DNA from: Ophiothrix spiculata
Taxonomy: Eukaryota; Echinodermata; Ophiuroidea; Amphilepidida; Ophiotrichidae
Assembly: GCA_000969725.1 (NCBI GenBank)
Contig: JXSR01S009928.1
DNA: 33,133 nucleotides
Reading direction: 5' to 3' (one strand)
Part shown: in pieces, positions 22,650 to 32,722 of the stretch
How positions within the stretch are numbered: the first letter of the stretch is position 1
Layout of the letters: the number at the start of each line of letters is the position of its first letter
Program-made: the position numbers and the translations under genes
The notes under the pieces: generated by a model
Told to the model about the DNA's origin: nothing
Databases searched by the model: none
The model's input: only the letters and a program-made list of their open reading frames with translations

Positions 22650-23194
22650 CCCGGGGGGGGGGGGGGGGTACTCAAGGGTTTTTTTAAGCAAGCCTGAACC
22701 GGGAGCCAAAATGAGCTCCTGGAGTTGAAAACGGAGCCCGGTACTGTGGCTTCCAGTGTAATATATTGGAAAGACCGGGAGCCAAAATTAGAGAACCGTT
22801 GGGTAAATGGAGCCCGGCTCCCGCTTAAAAAAAACCCTGGGGGTACTCAAAAAAAAATTGGTAGGTATGTGAGATCCGCGATATCGAACATAGGATCTTG
22901 TGGAACGGATTTTTGGTCAAAAATAGGGTCTATGGAACTGATTTTTTCCCGGATTGAGGTCTCAGGAACTACCTTTTTCCCATAAAAATACGCCTATTTA
23001 AGCTGAAAATCGCTCAAAATTAGCTTGAAAGCATAATAAAAGACATTTTTGAGTTATTTTCTTTGCAAATGAGGTCTTGGGAACTGAAGTAATCTTGAAA
23101 AGAGCATCTTGGGGAGCGGAAGAGGAGGCTTGAAAAGGGGGTCTCGAGGGCGGCACATACCCGTACCTTCCGTCAATGTAAGTACCCCCCCGGG
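22650..23194. mobile_element. G-run-ended TIR element (CCCGGGGGGG..TACTC) with a nested insertion
   Basis: The left end is CCC, a long G run and TACTCAA. The right end is AGTACCCCCCCGGG (23181-23194). The interior from about 22850 (GGTAGGTATGTGAGATCC, then TTGGTCAAAAATAGGGTCTA and GGAACTGATTTTT) is repeated at 27276-27545. It has no ORF of its own. A second element sits inside it at 22675-22838. Confidence 0.78.
22675..22838. mobile_element. Nested MITE, AGGGTTTTTTTAAGC ends, with 11-bp flanking repeat
   Basis: It begins AGGGTTTTTTTAAGC and ends GCTTAAAAAAAACCCT. Further inside, CGGGAGCC occurs twice and pairs with GGCTCCCG near the right end. GGGGGTACTCA flanks it on both sides (22664-22674 and 22839-22849), so the host element's own end was duplicated on insertion. 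No coding capacity. Confidence 0.75.
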
Positions 23195-26100
23195 GAACAT
23201 ATGCATCCATTAAAGGGTCATTGAAGTTCAATGCAAAGTATAAGATCAATTTAAATTAAAATCCTTGCTGCAAGCAACAGATCAAGTGATAATACTGAAT
23301 AAATTGGCCATACCAATACCAGCTGATTAACTAATCTAAGAGAAAAGACATTCCAGTGGTTTCATCAAAACTTGAAGTTGCAAGTATTTAGTCTGGCGCT
23401 GATGTACCAGGCAACAATGAGGCCTATAGAATTGTGACGAAAAAGTTCAAGCCCCGGGTTCAAGCATTTGTTTAACTCTGATGTTAGATGGGTTTTTGGC
23501 ACAATTTTTTTCTTCATTATTCAACCAATAATCTTCAATGTGTAAAGCTTCTATAATTGCATGCAGAGGGCACTTGTCTTCAAATTCAGTTAATTCAGCA
23601 GTGAAATTCTTGAGTATTTAAATTACCATGCATATTCATAAGGTTCATGCATATACCAAGAATACCATCAATACTAAAAGTATTAAAATCCAAAGAGAGA
23701 TCCAAATCTTATATGGCTTAATCTAAAGTTTATTGACCACACACACCAGATCCAGGGTTTAACTGTAGATTCAATCCATTGGTATTTTGCCTTTCCACAC
23801 TAAATTTTTTTTAAATAAATATTGACTTCAAATAAAGAAGGAAGTTTGTTTCAGACACTTAAATATTCAAATCCTTTCACTTGTAAAACAAAAAACAAAA
23901 CGTTTGGTGCATGCAACAATTCCAACATTTCTTGATCCTTCTAATCACGTATTTACACTTCAACTTGTTACATATATAGCACAATCACAATAGCAAACAA
24001 TTGATCTTAATCTTTTCCTTAAACTTTCGTTTCCTGTCAGCTCAACATACGATGTTTTATAACTGATTTCTGTAAACCGTTCACATCCACCTGACATCAT
24101 ACAGCTGTATGTAAGACAGGAAATATTAACCTGGATTTTAGAAATAAAAGTTCTACCTGGAGATATGCATCTATAATGTGGATTTATTTGCACAGTGATT
24201 TATTATACAAGAGTGATTGTTTTAGTGATTACTCAAGTTTAGATTTTCAATTGTTCATTGGACATTTCACTGCATTGGTCAATGCATTCACCCCAGGCCT
24301 AAAAATTAGCCAAATTTTGCACTTCAGGTCTAAATGGATAGTTTCCATTTTTCCAAAAAAGGAAAACAATCCGAATCCCTTACATTTTAAATTTGGGAAT
24401 TGTGATTGTCTTGAACAAGACTACTGATACACATGTGTATACATTTACTGAACTTGCTCCCCCCCCCTCCCACACTTGTTACGCCACTGCACTGACCCAT
24501 CATGTAGGCCTAAAAACATACTTCATATTCTGGTGAGGTTCCTCACTCTGAAGTTCCAACAATTACAAGTTATACTTTCATGGCACAAAATCAGATATCA
24601 ACTTTTATAATTCCAAGATCAGATTTGCAAATATTTTGTTTCAGATTTTATAATCAGCAAAAAGAACAGAAAAAAATATGAATAAAAGCAAATTTGTAAT
24701 ACTGTAGGAAAAAATAAAAGATTGTAAATCATTTGCAATTTGAATCATTTTTGCACAAAAACTGACCAAGAGGTCTGGATGATGGAAACAAACAAACACA
24801 TGTCATAAATTCCATGGAAACAAGCAAACAATGTTATAGAGGGAAAAACCTCCCCTTTTGGTCACTTGAATAATACAATGTAATATTAATTCCATTTCAA
24901 CACCTGTTTTCATCAATAAAAAAACTGACCATGTTTACAAGGCAAAAATGTAACATATAAAAAAACACGTTAACATCACATGAAAATAGTGATACCACAC
25001 TCAGAGGTTGTCATGCAGGCTTCATGTATGAAGGAGGCAATATCTACAAGGGGGTAAACCAATAAATATATCCAATTAGCAGATTTCTAGCATTTCTCCC
25101 CTACAGACAAGCTACCCTGGTAGTGCACTTTAGAGCATGACACTATTATGTCAAAAATGTTTGGCTTCATGTTTGTATACAGAAACAAAATTGCTAAGAT
25201 GATGGTCATAATACCTTTTACATACAGTGTTTTGATAATGATTTGACCATTTTATATTTACTTTTAAAATGTTTTTTCCCGAAACTGTGTCCATGATAAA
25301 ACATTTGAAGTTCATTTGAAAAGTTTGAATGCCCTGAGTTTTTTCGTGTTCGTTTGTACCAACGCCATGAACGCCGTACGGCCAATTGTGACCATAGTCT
25401 AATATCATGTTTATAGTCCACATAAATCCAATCCCTAAACATTAACCATAAAACTGTAACGATATCAGGAGTTTTGGAATGACACCTTGTCGGATTGACT
25501 ACTATTTCCATGGATTGACCAGAACCCTGAATTTGTGAGAACAGAGACATGGCATGGCTGCTTTTTCTACACGAATGTCGAAGTTAGAAAACTGTCAGAA
25601 CAACATTGGTAATAATACATGATCACACAATAACAAAACCCTAAAAATTGCAAATTAAAAGAAATTTCATTTTTGCATTGGATCTGCTGATGAAGCTAAT
25701 TTTGAATTTAAAAGCTAGGGGCAGTATATTTTGTTGTTGTCAACAACGATTTTAACTCTTCAAATGATGCAAAAATCTTGAACTATTTCAAGTATTTGAG
25801 GATGATGTTAAACTTGTCCAATGCCAATACCGAGGATAGTTCTAAACAAGTTGGAATCATGTTGGTTGACAGGCAGGTAGACAGATTTCTGACAGCGGTG
25901 ATGACAATGTGGTGCCTCAATTCATAAGGCCGGGCCTATGACCTATCAGTCATTCACTTTTTGATCTACATGAAAACAAAAACATCATCATCAGATGATG
26001 TATTTATGATATCAATGATGACATCAAGTAGTCATCCATCTCAAATTCAATATTGATCACATGTATCATAAACAACAACATTGTTTACCATCTACTCTGT

Positions 26101-27275
26101 CATTTAATTTGAAATTTATTGATCACTTAACTTAAGTAGCTTCCACATGACTTGAGTGGCGAGCTACTTAAGTCCATTTAAAGAAAAACACATCATAATC
26201 AGAATTAGCAATCAATAATTTGGCTAGATATTAATTTATTGTTGTCTTTTCTGTGAGACCCAGCTTTTCTGTATCACAATTTAAGACAGTAAAAATTATA
26301 GGTAATAAAATAGCTTATCCAATGATTTTCTTAAGAAGCAGATTATAGAGGATTATAAAAGAACAATGGTTGTCAATCACATAAAAATAGACAAAAAATA
26401 CATGCTTCGACTTGTAACATTTCATTATGATTTTCCTAAAATATTAGAAAAAAAAGTTTGATTAATTGATTTTCCACATGTATGTATACTTTTGATCATA
26501 GCTCCATCCTTCTATAGTCCTACGTTTTGAGTATATCTTCATTAGATAATCAGAGAAAATTATTTTACTTTCTCTATTTTGAAAAAAACCTTGCTGAACC
26601 AGCTCTGGTTAGATAGAGTGGCACACTTTTGGGTCTCCACCCAGTTAAAAGTAAAAGAAAACGCCCACTTGTTCAGGTATCGATTAATTATCCTGCGAAT
26701 CCAAATTGAAAAATGGAACTGTTGCATATTTGCAAGTTGTTGTCTGGTCATTGAGTTAATGGTTCATCCAATCAAAGTGAATCAATTGCTATTGATTATT
26801 GGTTATTCAGCTTTTACGCAAATAATTGATTTTGTCCAACAAATAACTGAACATGCTTTTAAAGTTCGTAATGAATGCAAAATGTAAACTTAAAGAATTA
26901 GTTCACTCAGAGAGGTTTGTAAGTAATTGGTATGTTTGTTCTAATACTTGTGGGAACTAAGGATTCAAATAACCTTCTTGTGAATATTTTCACTTAATAT
27001 ATACCCAAGAGTTATTTAATGTAATAGCATATGAGAGTACTAAAATACTTGAAACATTTCATAGAAAATGCCTGCCATTGCATCAGGTCAAAGCTAACTG
27101 ATAAAATTCCTATAAAATAAAGCATTTCTTTGACAAAATATTCTTCTCTCTAAATGCAAAAGATCAAAATATGCACCAAATGTGTTTTCATGGAGTTTTA
27201 AATAAGATCGAACATCTTGCTTACTTGCTAAGTTAGTTTGCTTGTCGGTTTTAGTACCTATCCTAAAGTTACTGT
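23195..27275. other. Long AT-rich non-coding stretch, no supported gene
   Basis: A C run at 24461-24469 followed by a GTTACGCCACTGCAC block looks like a repeat remnant. A 110-codon minus-strand ORF (25218-25550) has no recognisable domain. A perfect 12-bp inverted repeat lies at 26130-26173 (listed separately). No splice-bounded exon with family resemblance was found. Confidence 0.4.
26130..26173. repeat. Perfect 12-bp inverted repeat, 20-nt loop
   Basis: ACTTAAGTAGCT at 26130-26141 is the exact reverse complement of 26162-26173. It is a possible small foldback. No further evidence of function. Confidence 0.65.
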
Positions 27276-27545
27276 CCACTCAAATTTTTTTTGTAGGTAG
27301 GCGTATGTGATATCCGTGATATATAACATAGGGTCTTGCAGAACTGATTTTTGGTCAAAAATAGGGTCTATGGAACTGATTTTTTCTATGGAAGAGATGG
27401 AACTGATTATTACTGAAAATCACTCAAAATTAGGTTGAAAACATATAAAACAATTTTTGAGCCATTTTCTTTGAAAATTGGGTCTTCGGAACTGAAGTAA
27501 TCTTGAAATGAGCATATTACAGAGCGAAAGAGGGGGCTTGAAAAT
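27276..27545 (+). mobile_element. Truncated second copy of the 22650-23194 element
   Basis: It aligns with 22840-23130 in the same order: ACTCAAA..TTTT, GTAGGTAGGCGTATGTGA, GGGTCTTG.AGAACTGAT, TTGGTCAAAAATAGGGTCTA, TGGAACTGATTTTTTC, AATCACTCAAAATTAG and GAACTGAAGTAATCTTGAAA. The G-run left end is absent and the match stops after GGGGGCTTGAAAA. It is an old, decayed copy. Confidence 0.75.
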
Positions 27546-28047
27546 TTGCAAGACTATTGCACGAATGACGTAAGAAATGTCTGCGACCTTGCAAACTGAT
27601 TATGAGTAAAACACTCTTTCGTACGGCAACCGTAAGACGTTCGTACGGCAGCTTATGAAGTGGTCAATTAAACATTCTTAATAATTTACCTGTTTTCCCC
27701 AGGTCATTTTTTTGGGGTTCACAAATGCATTTTCTGCTTTATACAACCACCAATTTCTCAAATTCTGCAAAGCAGAAAACATTGAACCTTGCTTTACCTC
27801 CCCACATATTTACAAGATTTGTCTATACATCTTAAAAATAAGTGTCTGTACTCCATATGAAATTCTCTTCAGCATTTTCAATATTTCTTAGAAGCTACAT
27901 GATAATTCCTGACATTTGTAGGTAGATGCAACATCAGCTTTCATACATTTGTAAAAAAACAGAAATGATAATGGAATGATCCTGACCTTTGCATATTTAC
28001 ACACACACACAAATCTTCTCTAGATCTAGCCTATTATAGTTCAAACC

Positions 28048-28256
28048 AAAAGAAGATATCAGGGCCTTCCCATCATGCCTTGCTTCCAATGGGATACAGG
28101 TTGTCACGAGTAGCATTAGTGATTAAACATGTCTGAAAAGCAAAATTGGGATTAGGTCTGCTAAATGCGCTATGTTTCATCACTAAAGATTTTCATGACA
28201 ACCTGTACAAAATAGCCCAAGCAAGGCATGATGGGAAGGTCCTGATATCATCTTTT
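28048..28256. mobile_element. Palindromic MITE, family B, copy 2, with near-perfect flanking repeat
   Basis: The left end reads AAAAGAAGATATCAGGGCCT and the right end, reverse-complemented, AAAAGATGATATCAGGACCT. Both continue TCCCATCATGCCTTGCTT. GTTCAAACC precedes (28039-28047) and GCGCAAACC follows (28257-28265), 7 of 9 matching, which fits a worn 9-bp target duplication. The inner TACAGGTTGTCA/TGACAACCTGTA also pair, so nearly the whole element is palindromic. No ORF. Confidence 0.78.
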
Positions 28257-28733
28257 GCGCAAACCATTAAAACATGTTTTCCTACTAACAAACATCTGCA
28301 TCCAAAGAAAACATGTTTTTGCCTACCAAACCAGTTGTGGCCTAGGGTTTACTTCTGTCTGTCATCTCAACATATTTGAACAATTTTCTTACATGTAATT
28401 TTGTCCTTCCATCCAGAGTCACAATCAGTTATTACAAAATTGCATTATTTGCAACAATAAATATTTTTTCATAAGCTTAACATTTCTTACTTTTAAAGCA
28501 TTCACTTACATCAAGGAAGTTAACTTCTTTGCTTTTAAACATATATAACTGTTTATCAATGTTCAACAGTGAATTGGGGATTTTTTAAATGATATTTGGA
28601 CATTAATGGATTGATCATGTTCAAAACAACATACAACACTGTGCTTGAATATTTGATAACTATAGGTGTAAAAATAACAATGAAATGAAATTTACAACAA
28701 AATATATATTAAATTATGATTAACACATTCCAG

Positions 28734-28977
28734 CGAGTCGTTTGAACTCCATGACTTTTCGGTCTCATTTCTTCATTATTTTCCAACAAAAGATATCCAA
28801 ACAGCGCACCCCTTGGAGCGTCTGTTGGTTTCGTTGCTGGTATTCGAATACCAAAGCTATGCTGCAAATGAATAGTTCACTGGAAGGTCATTCTTTGACA
28901 GAAGTTACACCGATAGAGCTGCAAACAATATTGGATCAACATTCCAGGATTACTTTTGTAGGAAGGGGCAAAATTTG
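28734..28977 (+). other. Exon-like island of unknown nature
   Basis: The stretch is GC-richer than its flanks. It is bounded by ACACATTCCAG on the left and GTGAGTG on the right, which would be plus-strand splice signals. One frame reads ESFELHDFSVSFLHYFPTKD and on to EYQSYAANE, then a TAG at 28873-28875, then SFFDRSYTDRAANNIGSTFQ. The minus strand also has a 50-codon open frame (28734-28880). I recognise no family. It could be a decayed transposon ORF, a pseudogene exon or a conserved non-coding element. There is no evidence of a start or of neighbouring exons. Confidence 0.25.
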
Positions 28978-29145
28978 TGAGTGATTGTACTTTTATTTGA
29001 CACAGGGGAGAAACTAAAAATTACTTCTTGCAAATTATTTGGGGCCAAAAAATATCCTGGATATGCAGGTGGTTGTAAATTATTTTTCATTATCAATATT
29101 TAGTTTAAAGTCTGATTCAGTCCTTAGGACAAAAAACCCTTCACT

Positions 29146-29443
29146 TAAGGCTAAATAAAACAAATTGTTTGTCTCAAAGCTCTCGCGCACATTAGTTTTA
29201 GTGTGCGCATTAGTTTTTCAAAAAGTCGATTTGTCATTTTCATTTTTTTTGGGAAAAATATTCTTCATAATTGGCAAAAATTCCATATGAACTCCTATTT
29301 TTGATTTAAAAAAAGGCCAATCTTAACATTAATTTTGTATCTGACATGTAAATATATGAGGGAGTACATATGGAACTGCATTTTGCATTAGTTTTCAAGA
29401 GTAGGGGAGCTTTGAGACAAACAATTTTTTTTAAATGGCCTAA
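29146..29443. mobile_element. Foldback MITE related to 3898-4172
   Basis: The left end TTAAGGCTAAATAAAACAAA continues TTGTTTGTCTCAAAGCT. The reverse-complemented right end TTAGGCCATTTAAAAAAAAT continues TGTTTGTCTCAAAGCT. The 16-bp block TGTTTGTCTCAAAGCT is exact in both arms. A CpG-rich CTCGCGCGCA-type shoulder follows on the left, as in the 3898-4172 element (CTGTCTCAGCTTCC and CGCGCGC). The interior is T-rich with no ORF. Confidence 0.75.
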
Positions 29444-30544
29444 TCAGATATTTTTTTAAAAATATTATAGGTCAGGTCATAGGCCAACTGTAACTAAACT
29501 TCATGCAATAACCAGACCTGTAGCCAGGATTTTTCAGGGGGAAGGCATGTGGATTTTCAAAAAGTGATGGACCTTTTGGAGGAAAAATTTAAATTAGGTT
29601 GATCCACACGTAATATTACTGTCTTTGATAAAGTTATGAGCAAAAAAAATCCAGTAGTTTTATAAGTATTTTATCAAGAAATGACCTTTATGCAAGTATT
29701 TTGGTGCTTTTGGGGTTATTTTGTAGACCTTTCTTATACATTGTCAGTACATAAGTTCATCTGAACCAGTGAAACTAAAATGTTTAGTGCCAAGAGTTTA
29801 ATAAAATGTCACATATATGTTTGCTTACAGCTTCTAATAATACATTTTACAGTAGCAACTAGCACTTTGTTCTGATGATATTACCAAATGATAGCAGATT
29901 ATTGGTTTATGACATGTTGGCTCAATATCAATTGCTGAACAAAGTCCAAATTTACACAGTCCTTTAGCTCCTGATCAGGACAGCTATACATGATTATCAT
30001 CAACTATAATATTCACATTGTCATGATCCTAACCCAGATCAGATAAACCGCTTTCAGCAAAACAAAGGCTCTTTTGTTACAAGGAGATTCAAGTCCGAAC
30101 ATGGTATGAAAGGCAAGTGGGCAAGTCTTGGACTTGCTATTTCAAAAATATGCATGAATTTTAACTATACCAATACCCCAAGAAATACTTAGAACATTCA
30201 TCTTTAGGTATTAATATGTTGATTTTGAAAGGGGAAGGGGGGCACTGTTGTTTTAAAATTTGGAATACTCCAAGGTTGGATGAATAATTGTCATGAACCA
30301 AATTTCACTTTTAGGATTATATTGAACTAATTCTTGGATTTGTGGGATTGAAACATGTCTTATGCAGTAAAATTAAAGCAAAACTTGATATGGACAGTAA
30401 AACTTCCATTCTCACATATTTCCCAATTAAAAAATGAGCATTTATTGCAGAGAAGCACAAGTAGACAAATTTAGGCAGTACAGTACACAAAATTTGATAG
30501 TAGCTCAAGCCACACATGTGTATTTTAAATAGCACACTTGATAT
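29444..30544. other. AT-rich non-coding stretch, no gene seen
   Basis: CCTGTAGCCAGGATTTTTCA at 29517-29536 shares its core with 6922-6941 and is likely part of a dispersed repeat. Otherwise no coding segment or terminal repeats were recognised. Confidence 0.45.
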
Positions 30545-31018
30545 AAGGGACGCACCATTTGATTTTCAGGGGGGGGGGGGGCTGGCAAAATGGGTCGAGG
30601 CAACTTCTTTTTTTTTTTTACTTCGCGAGGCAAGTTTTTTTTGTTTGTTTTTAAACATTTTCGTATATTATGGAGGGAGACATATCTGGTGCACAACTTG
30701 TAGGGGGGTTAGGGGCTAAGCTCCTGAAAAAAACAAGTAAATTGAAGTAATTACAGACATTTTTTAACCTTAATTAAGGGGTCCAGGGGCGAAGGCCCGG
30801 AAAACTTGGCTATTTTTGGCAATTTTTGACGTATTTCAATGCATTCTGAGCAATACTTCCGGGCAAAGTTTTTTTTCTTATTTTTCATTTAGTGAGTCAA
30901 GTTTTTTTTTTGCTCACATGTGAGGCAAGTTATTTTTTTTTGCTCACATGGCAAGGCAACTTTTTTTTTTAGAAAAACTTCCAGCTCCCCCCCTGAGAGT
31001 CTAATGGTGTGCCCCTAA
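30545..31018. mobile_element. G/C-run TIR element with internal GCGAGGCAA + poly-T repeats
   Basis: The left end reads AAGGGACGCACCATTTGATT then TTCAG and twelve G. The right end, reverse-complemented, reads TTAGGGGCACACCATTAGAC then TCTCAG and seven G. The interior repeats a GAGGCAAGTTTTTTTT unit at least five times, twice preceded by GCTCACATG. No ORF. The right end was later copied by the adjacent tandem duplication. Confidence 0.75.
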
Positions 31019-31242
31019 GTTCAAGTCAACAATTGAATGTGACATTATGAACTAGGTTCGCCTCGGGATACAATCCCAGGGCCAATGTTTCCTTTCGCGA
31101 GGCAATTTTTTTAAAAGAAAAACTTCCAGCTCCCCCCCCTGAGAGTCTAATGGTGTGCCCCTAAGTTCAAGTCAACAATTGAATGTGACATTATGAACTA
31201 GGTTCGCCTCTGGGTACAATCCCAGGGCCAATGTTTCCTTTC
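30971..31242. repeat. Tandem duplication about 146 bp long spanning a MITE end
   Basis: Positions 30971-31096 and 31116-31242 are nearly identical: AGAAAAACTTCCAGC, the C run, the CTAATGGTGTGCCCCTAAG end, then about 80 bp of flank through CCAATGTTTCCTTTC. They differ by one extra C and by CGGGATA against CTGGGTA. A CGCGAGGCAATTTTTTT spacer from the element lies between them. It is a recent local duplication or a replication-slippage product. Confidence 0.9.
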
Positions 31243-31300
31243 CATAGTATTAAATCACAATACACCTGCACTCCTTGACCACTGCATGGCCTCCTGCTGG

Positions 31301-31374
31301 CAATATCATCTTAGACAATGGTAGGAACCTGACTAAGCAATATCATCTTAGACAATGGTAGGAACCTGACTAAG
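31301..31374. repeat. Perfect 37-bp tandem duplication
   Basis: The 37-mer starting CAATATCATCTTAGACAATG occurs at 31301-31337 and again directly at 31338-31374 without a mismatch, then CAAT starts a third unit. It may be a recent slippage event or an assembly artefact. Confidence 0.95.
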
Positions 31375-32413
31375 CAATAAGCAAACCTACATGGTCTCAA
31401 TCTGAAATATCATCAATCCCAAAATGAAAAACATAGCAGCATGTCTCAGTTAGAAAAAAAAAATGTGTTTCTTTAATATTCGTTGCTGCTTGTTGACTGA
31501 TGAACCTTCCAACTGATAAAATGTTGGTATAGGAAATGTGTATTTTGGACTGATGACTTTCAGGGCTAGTGAGGCCTGGGATGATGATGACCTTTTGTGC
31601 ACATGTATTTGCACCCCATGTCCCTATTATAGCTACCCAAGAAATACATGTAGGATGATACCATGCCATTGAACATTCATAAATATAGTGAACATAACAG
31701 TTGATAAACAAATATTGATTTTCACTTTTAAACGCATAACTTTCTTCATTATATGTGCAAGTTGCATGTGGCAATTTTACACTTAACACTTTGATATTTG
31801 CAAAAAATATGTATGTTGACTCGTTGAGCTATGTAAATTGATGTTTTCAAAATTCTATATTAAAAAGCGAGCAAATTTTCTTCTGCTGCCACGCTCACAT
31901 AAAAAGTGAAAGCTAAGGATATATGTTAACAAGAAATAGAAGCTGTATTAAGGCACAAACAGAAGGTGACAATCTGGAGGTGAAAGACCCCAGCAGTTAT
32001 TATTAACTATCAGCCAGCCCATGGTAAAAACAGCATTGCCGACTCCACGCATGTATTGCTTAGGAAATTGACAACACAATACTCAGCTCTTGAGATCTGG
32101 GCTAACGAACTTATGCAGTCAAGTTCATCTCATCATAATTCAGAGATATAAAGCTGTTTCTATGAGGTAACTGCGGTTTTCCATTGTGAAGATTTTATGG
32201 CTAAATGTCAAAAGCTGATCTACGGAGTGTTATTGTGGGCATATGTAAAATACCTCCAGGCACCCCAAAGACTCAAACATGATTGTACAATTTTATGCCA
32301 TCATATGTTTTACAGGTTCTTGTAGTGTTTTTTACAACTATTGTGTGTTTGTTTTGATTGATGTTGGGCAAATATGGGACAAACATAATACTTATCAGAT
32401 CTTCACGTTTGAG
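31375..32413. other. Non-coding stretch, no gene seen
   Basis: A 130-codon minus-strand ORF at 31397-31789 has no recognisable domain, and I treat it as chance. No repeats with paired ends were recognised. Confidence 0.45.
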
Positions 32414-32489
32414 TAGTCTACCTAAATGGACCTCGCAAGCGAACGCAAAGCTTACTGCGCTCACTTGCGAGGTCCACCTAGATGGACTA
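32414..32489. repeat. Foldback hairpin, arms about 34 bp
   Basis: The left arm TAGTCTACCTAAATGGACCT continues CGCAAGCGAACGCA. The reverse-complemented right arm is TAGTCCATCTAGGTGGACCT followed by CGCAAGTGAGCGCA. The GGACC..GCTCACTTGCGAGGTCC core resembles the loop region of the hairpin at 9436-9597. It lies 234 bp downstream of the switch I exon in transcript sense. Confidence 0.72.
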
Positions 32490-32722
32490 TGTTTGAGGAG
32501 CTCAATTGAGCTGGAGCTCATGTAGCTTTCCTTAACAATATTTAATAATCTTCATTACCATGCACTTGTCAAAAAACACTGCCTAATTAACACCCTGGTA
32601 CCCTTACATACCAACAAAATGTAAAATGGCCTTGAAAATAAGAGCTGTGAAAAACTGTTCTGGTTGTATGCATCTCACGAGCAGTCAGTCAGTCAGACAG
32701 ATGACAGACAGACATGTCTTAC

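Larger units (their letters stand above)
9353..32722 (-). other. 23.4-kb phase-1 intron of the Rnd-like GTPase gene
   Basis: The span between the two recognised GTPase exons has a GTAAGA donor at its right end and a TTGCAG acceptor at its left end on the minus strand. The reading frame is exactly preserved across it (1 + 2 bases forming a Gly codon). It is filled with MITEs, SINEs, a Penelope-like fragment and unassigned AT-rich sequence. A small exon hidden inside cannot be excluded, but none is needed, because the protein alignment is continuous over the junction. Confidence 0.8.

Noticed and set aside
24600..24640. Minus-strand ICKSDLG, similar to the guanine-specificity motif
   Set aside because: There are stops close by on both sides, and it lies inside the intron between the known exons.
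25218..25550. 110-codon minus-strand ORF ending KHCM, considered as a GTPase C-terminal tail
   Set aside because: The Cys is not at the CAAX position, there is no (N/T)KxD or SA motif, and it lies between the two known exons, where the tail cannot be.
31397..31789. 130-codon minus-strand ORF
   Set aside because: There is no recognisable domain, it lies inside the intron, and no splice signals fit the GTPase frame.
32686..32715. GTCA/GACA microsatellite next to the GTPase donor
   Set aside because: It is a short, impure tetranucleotide tract; common and not informative.
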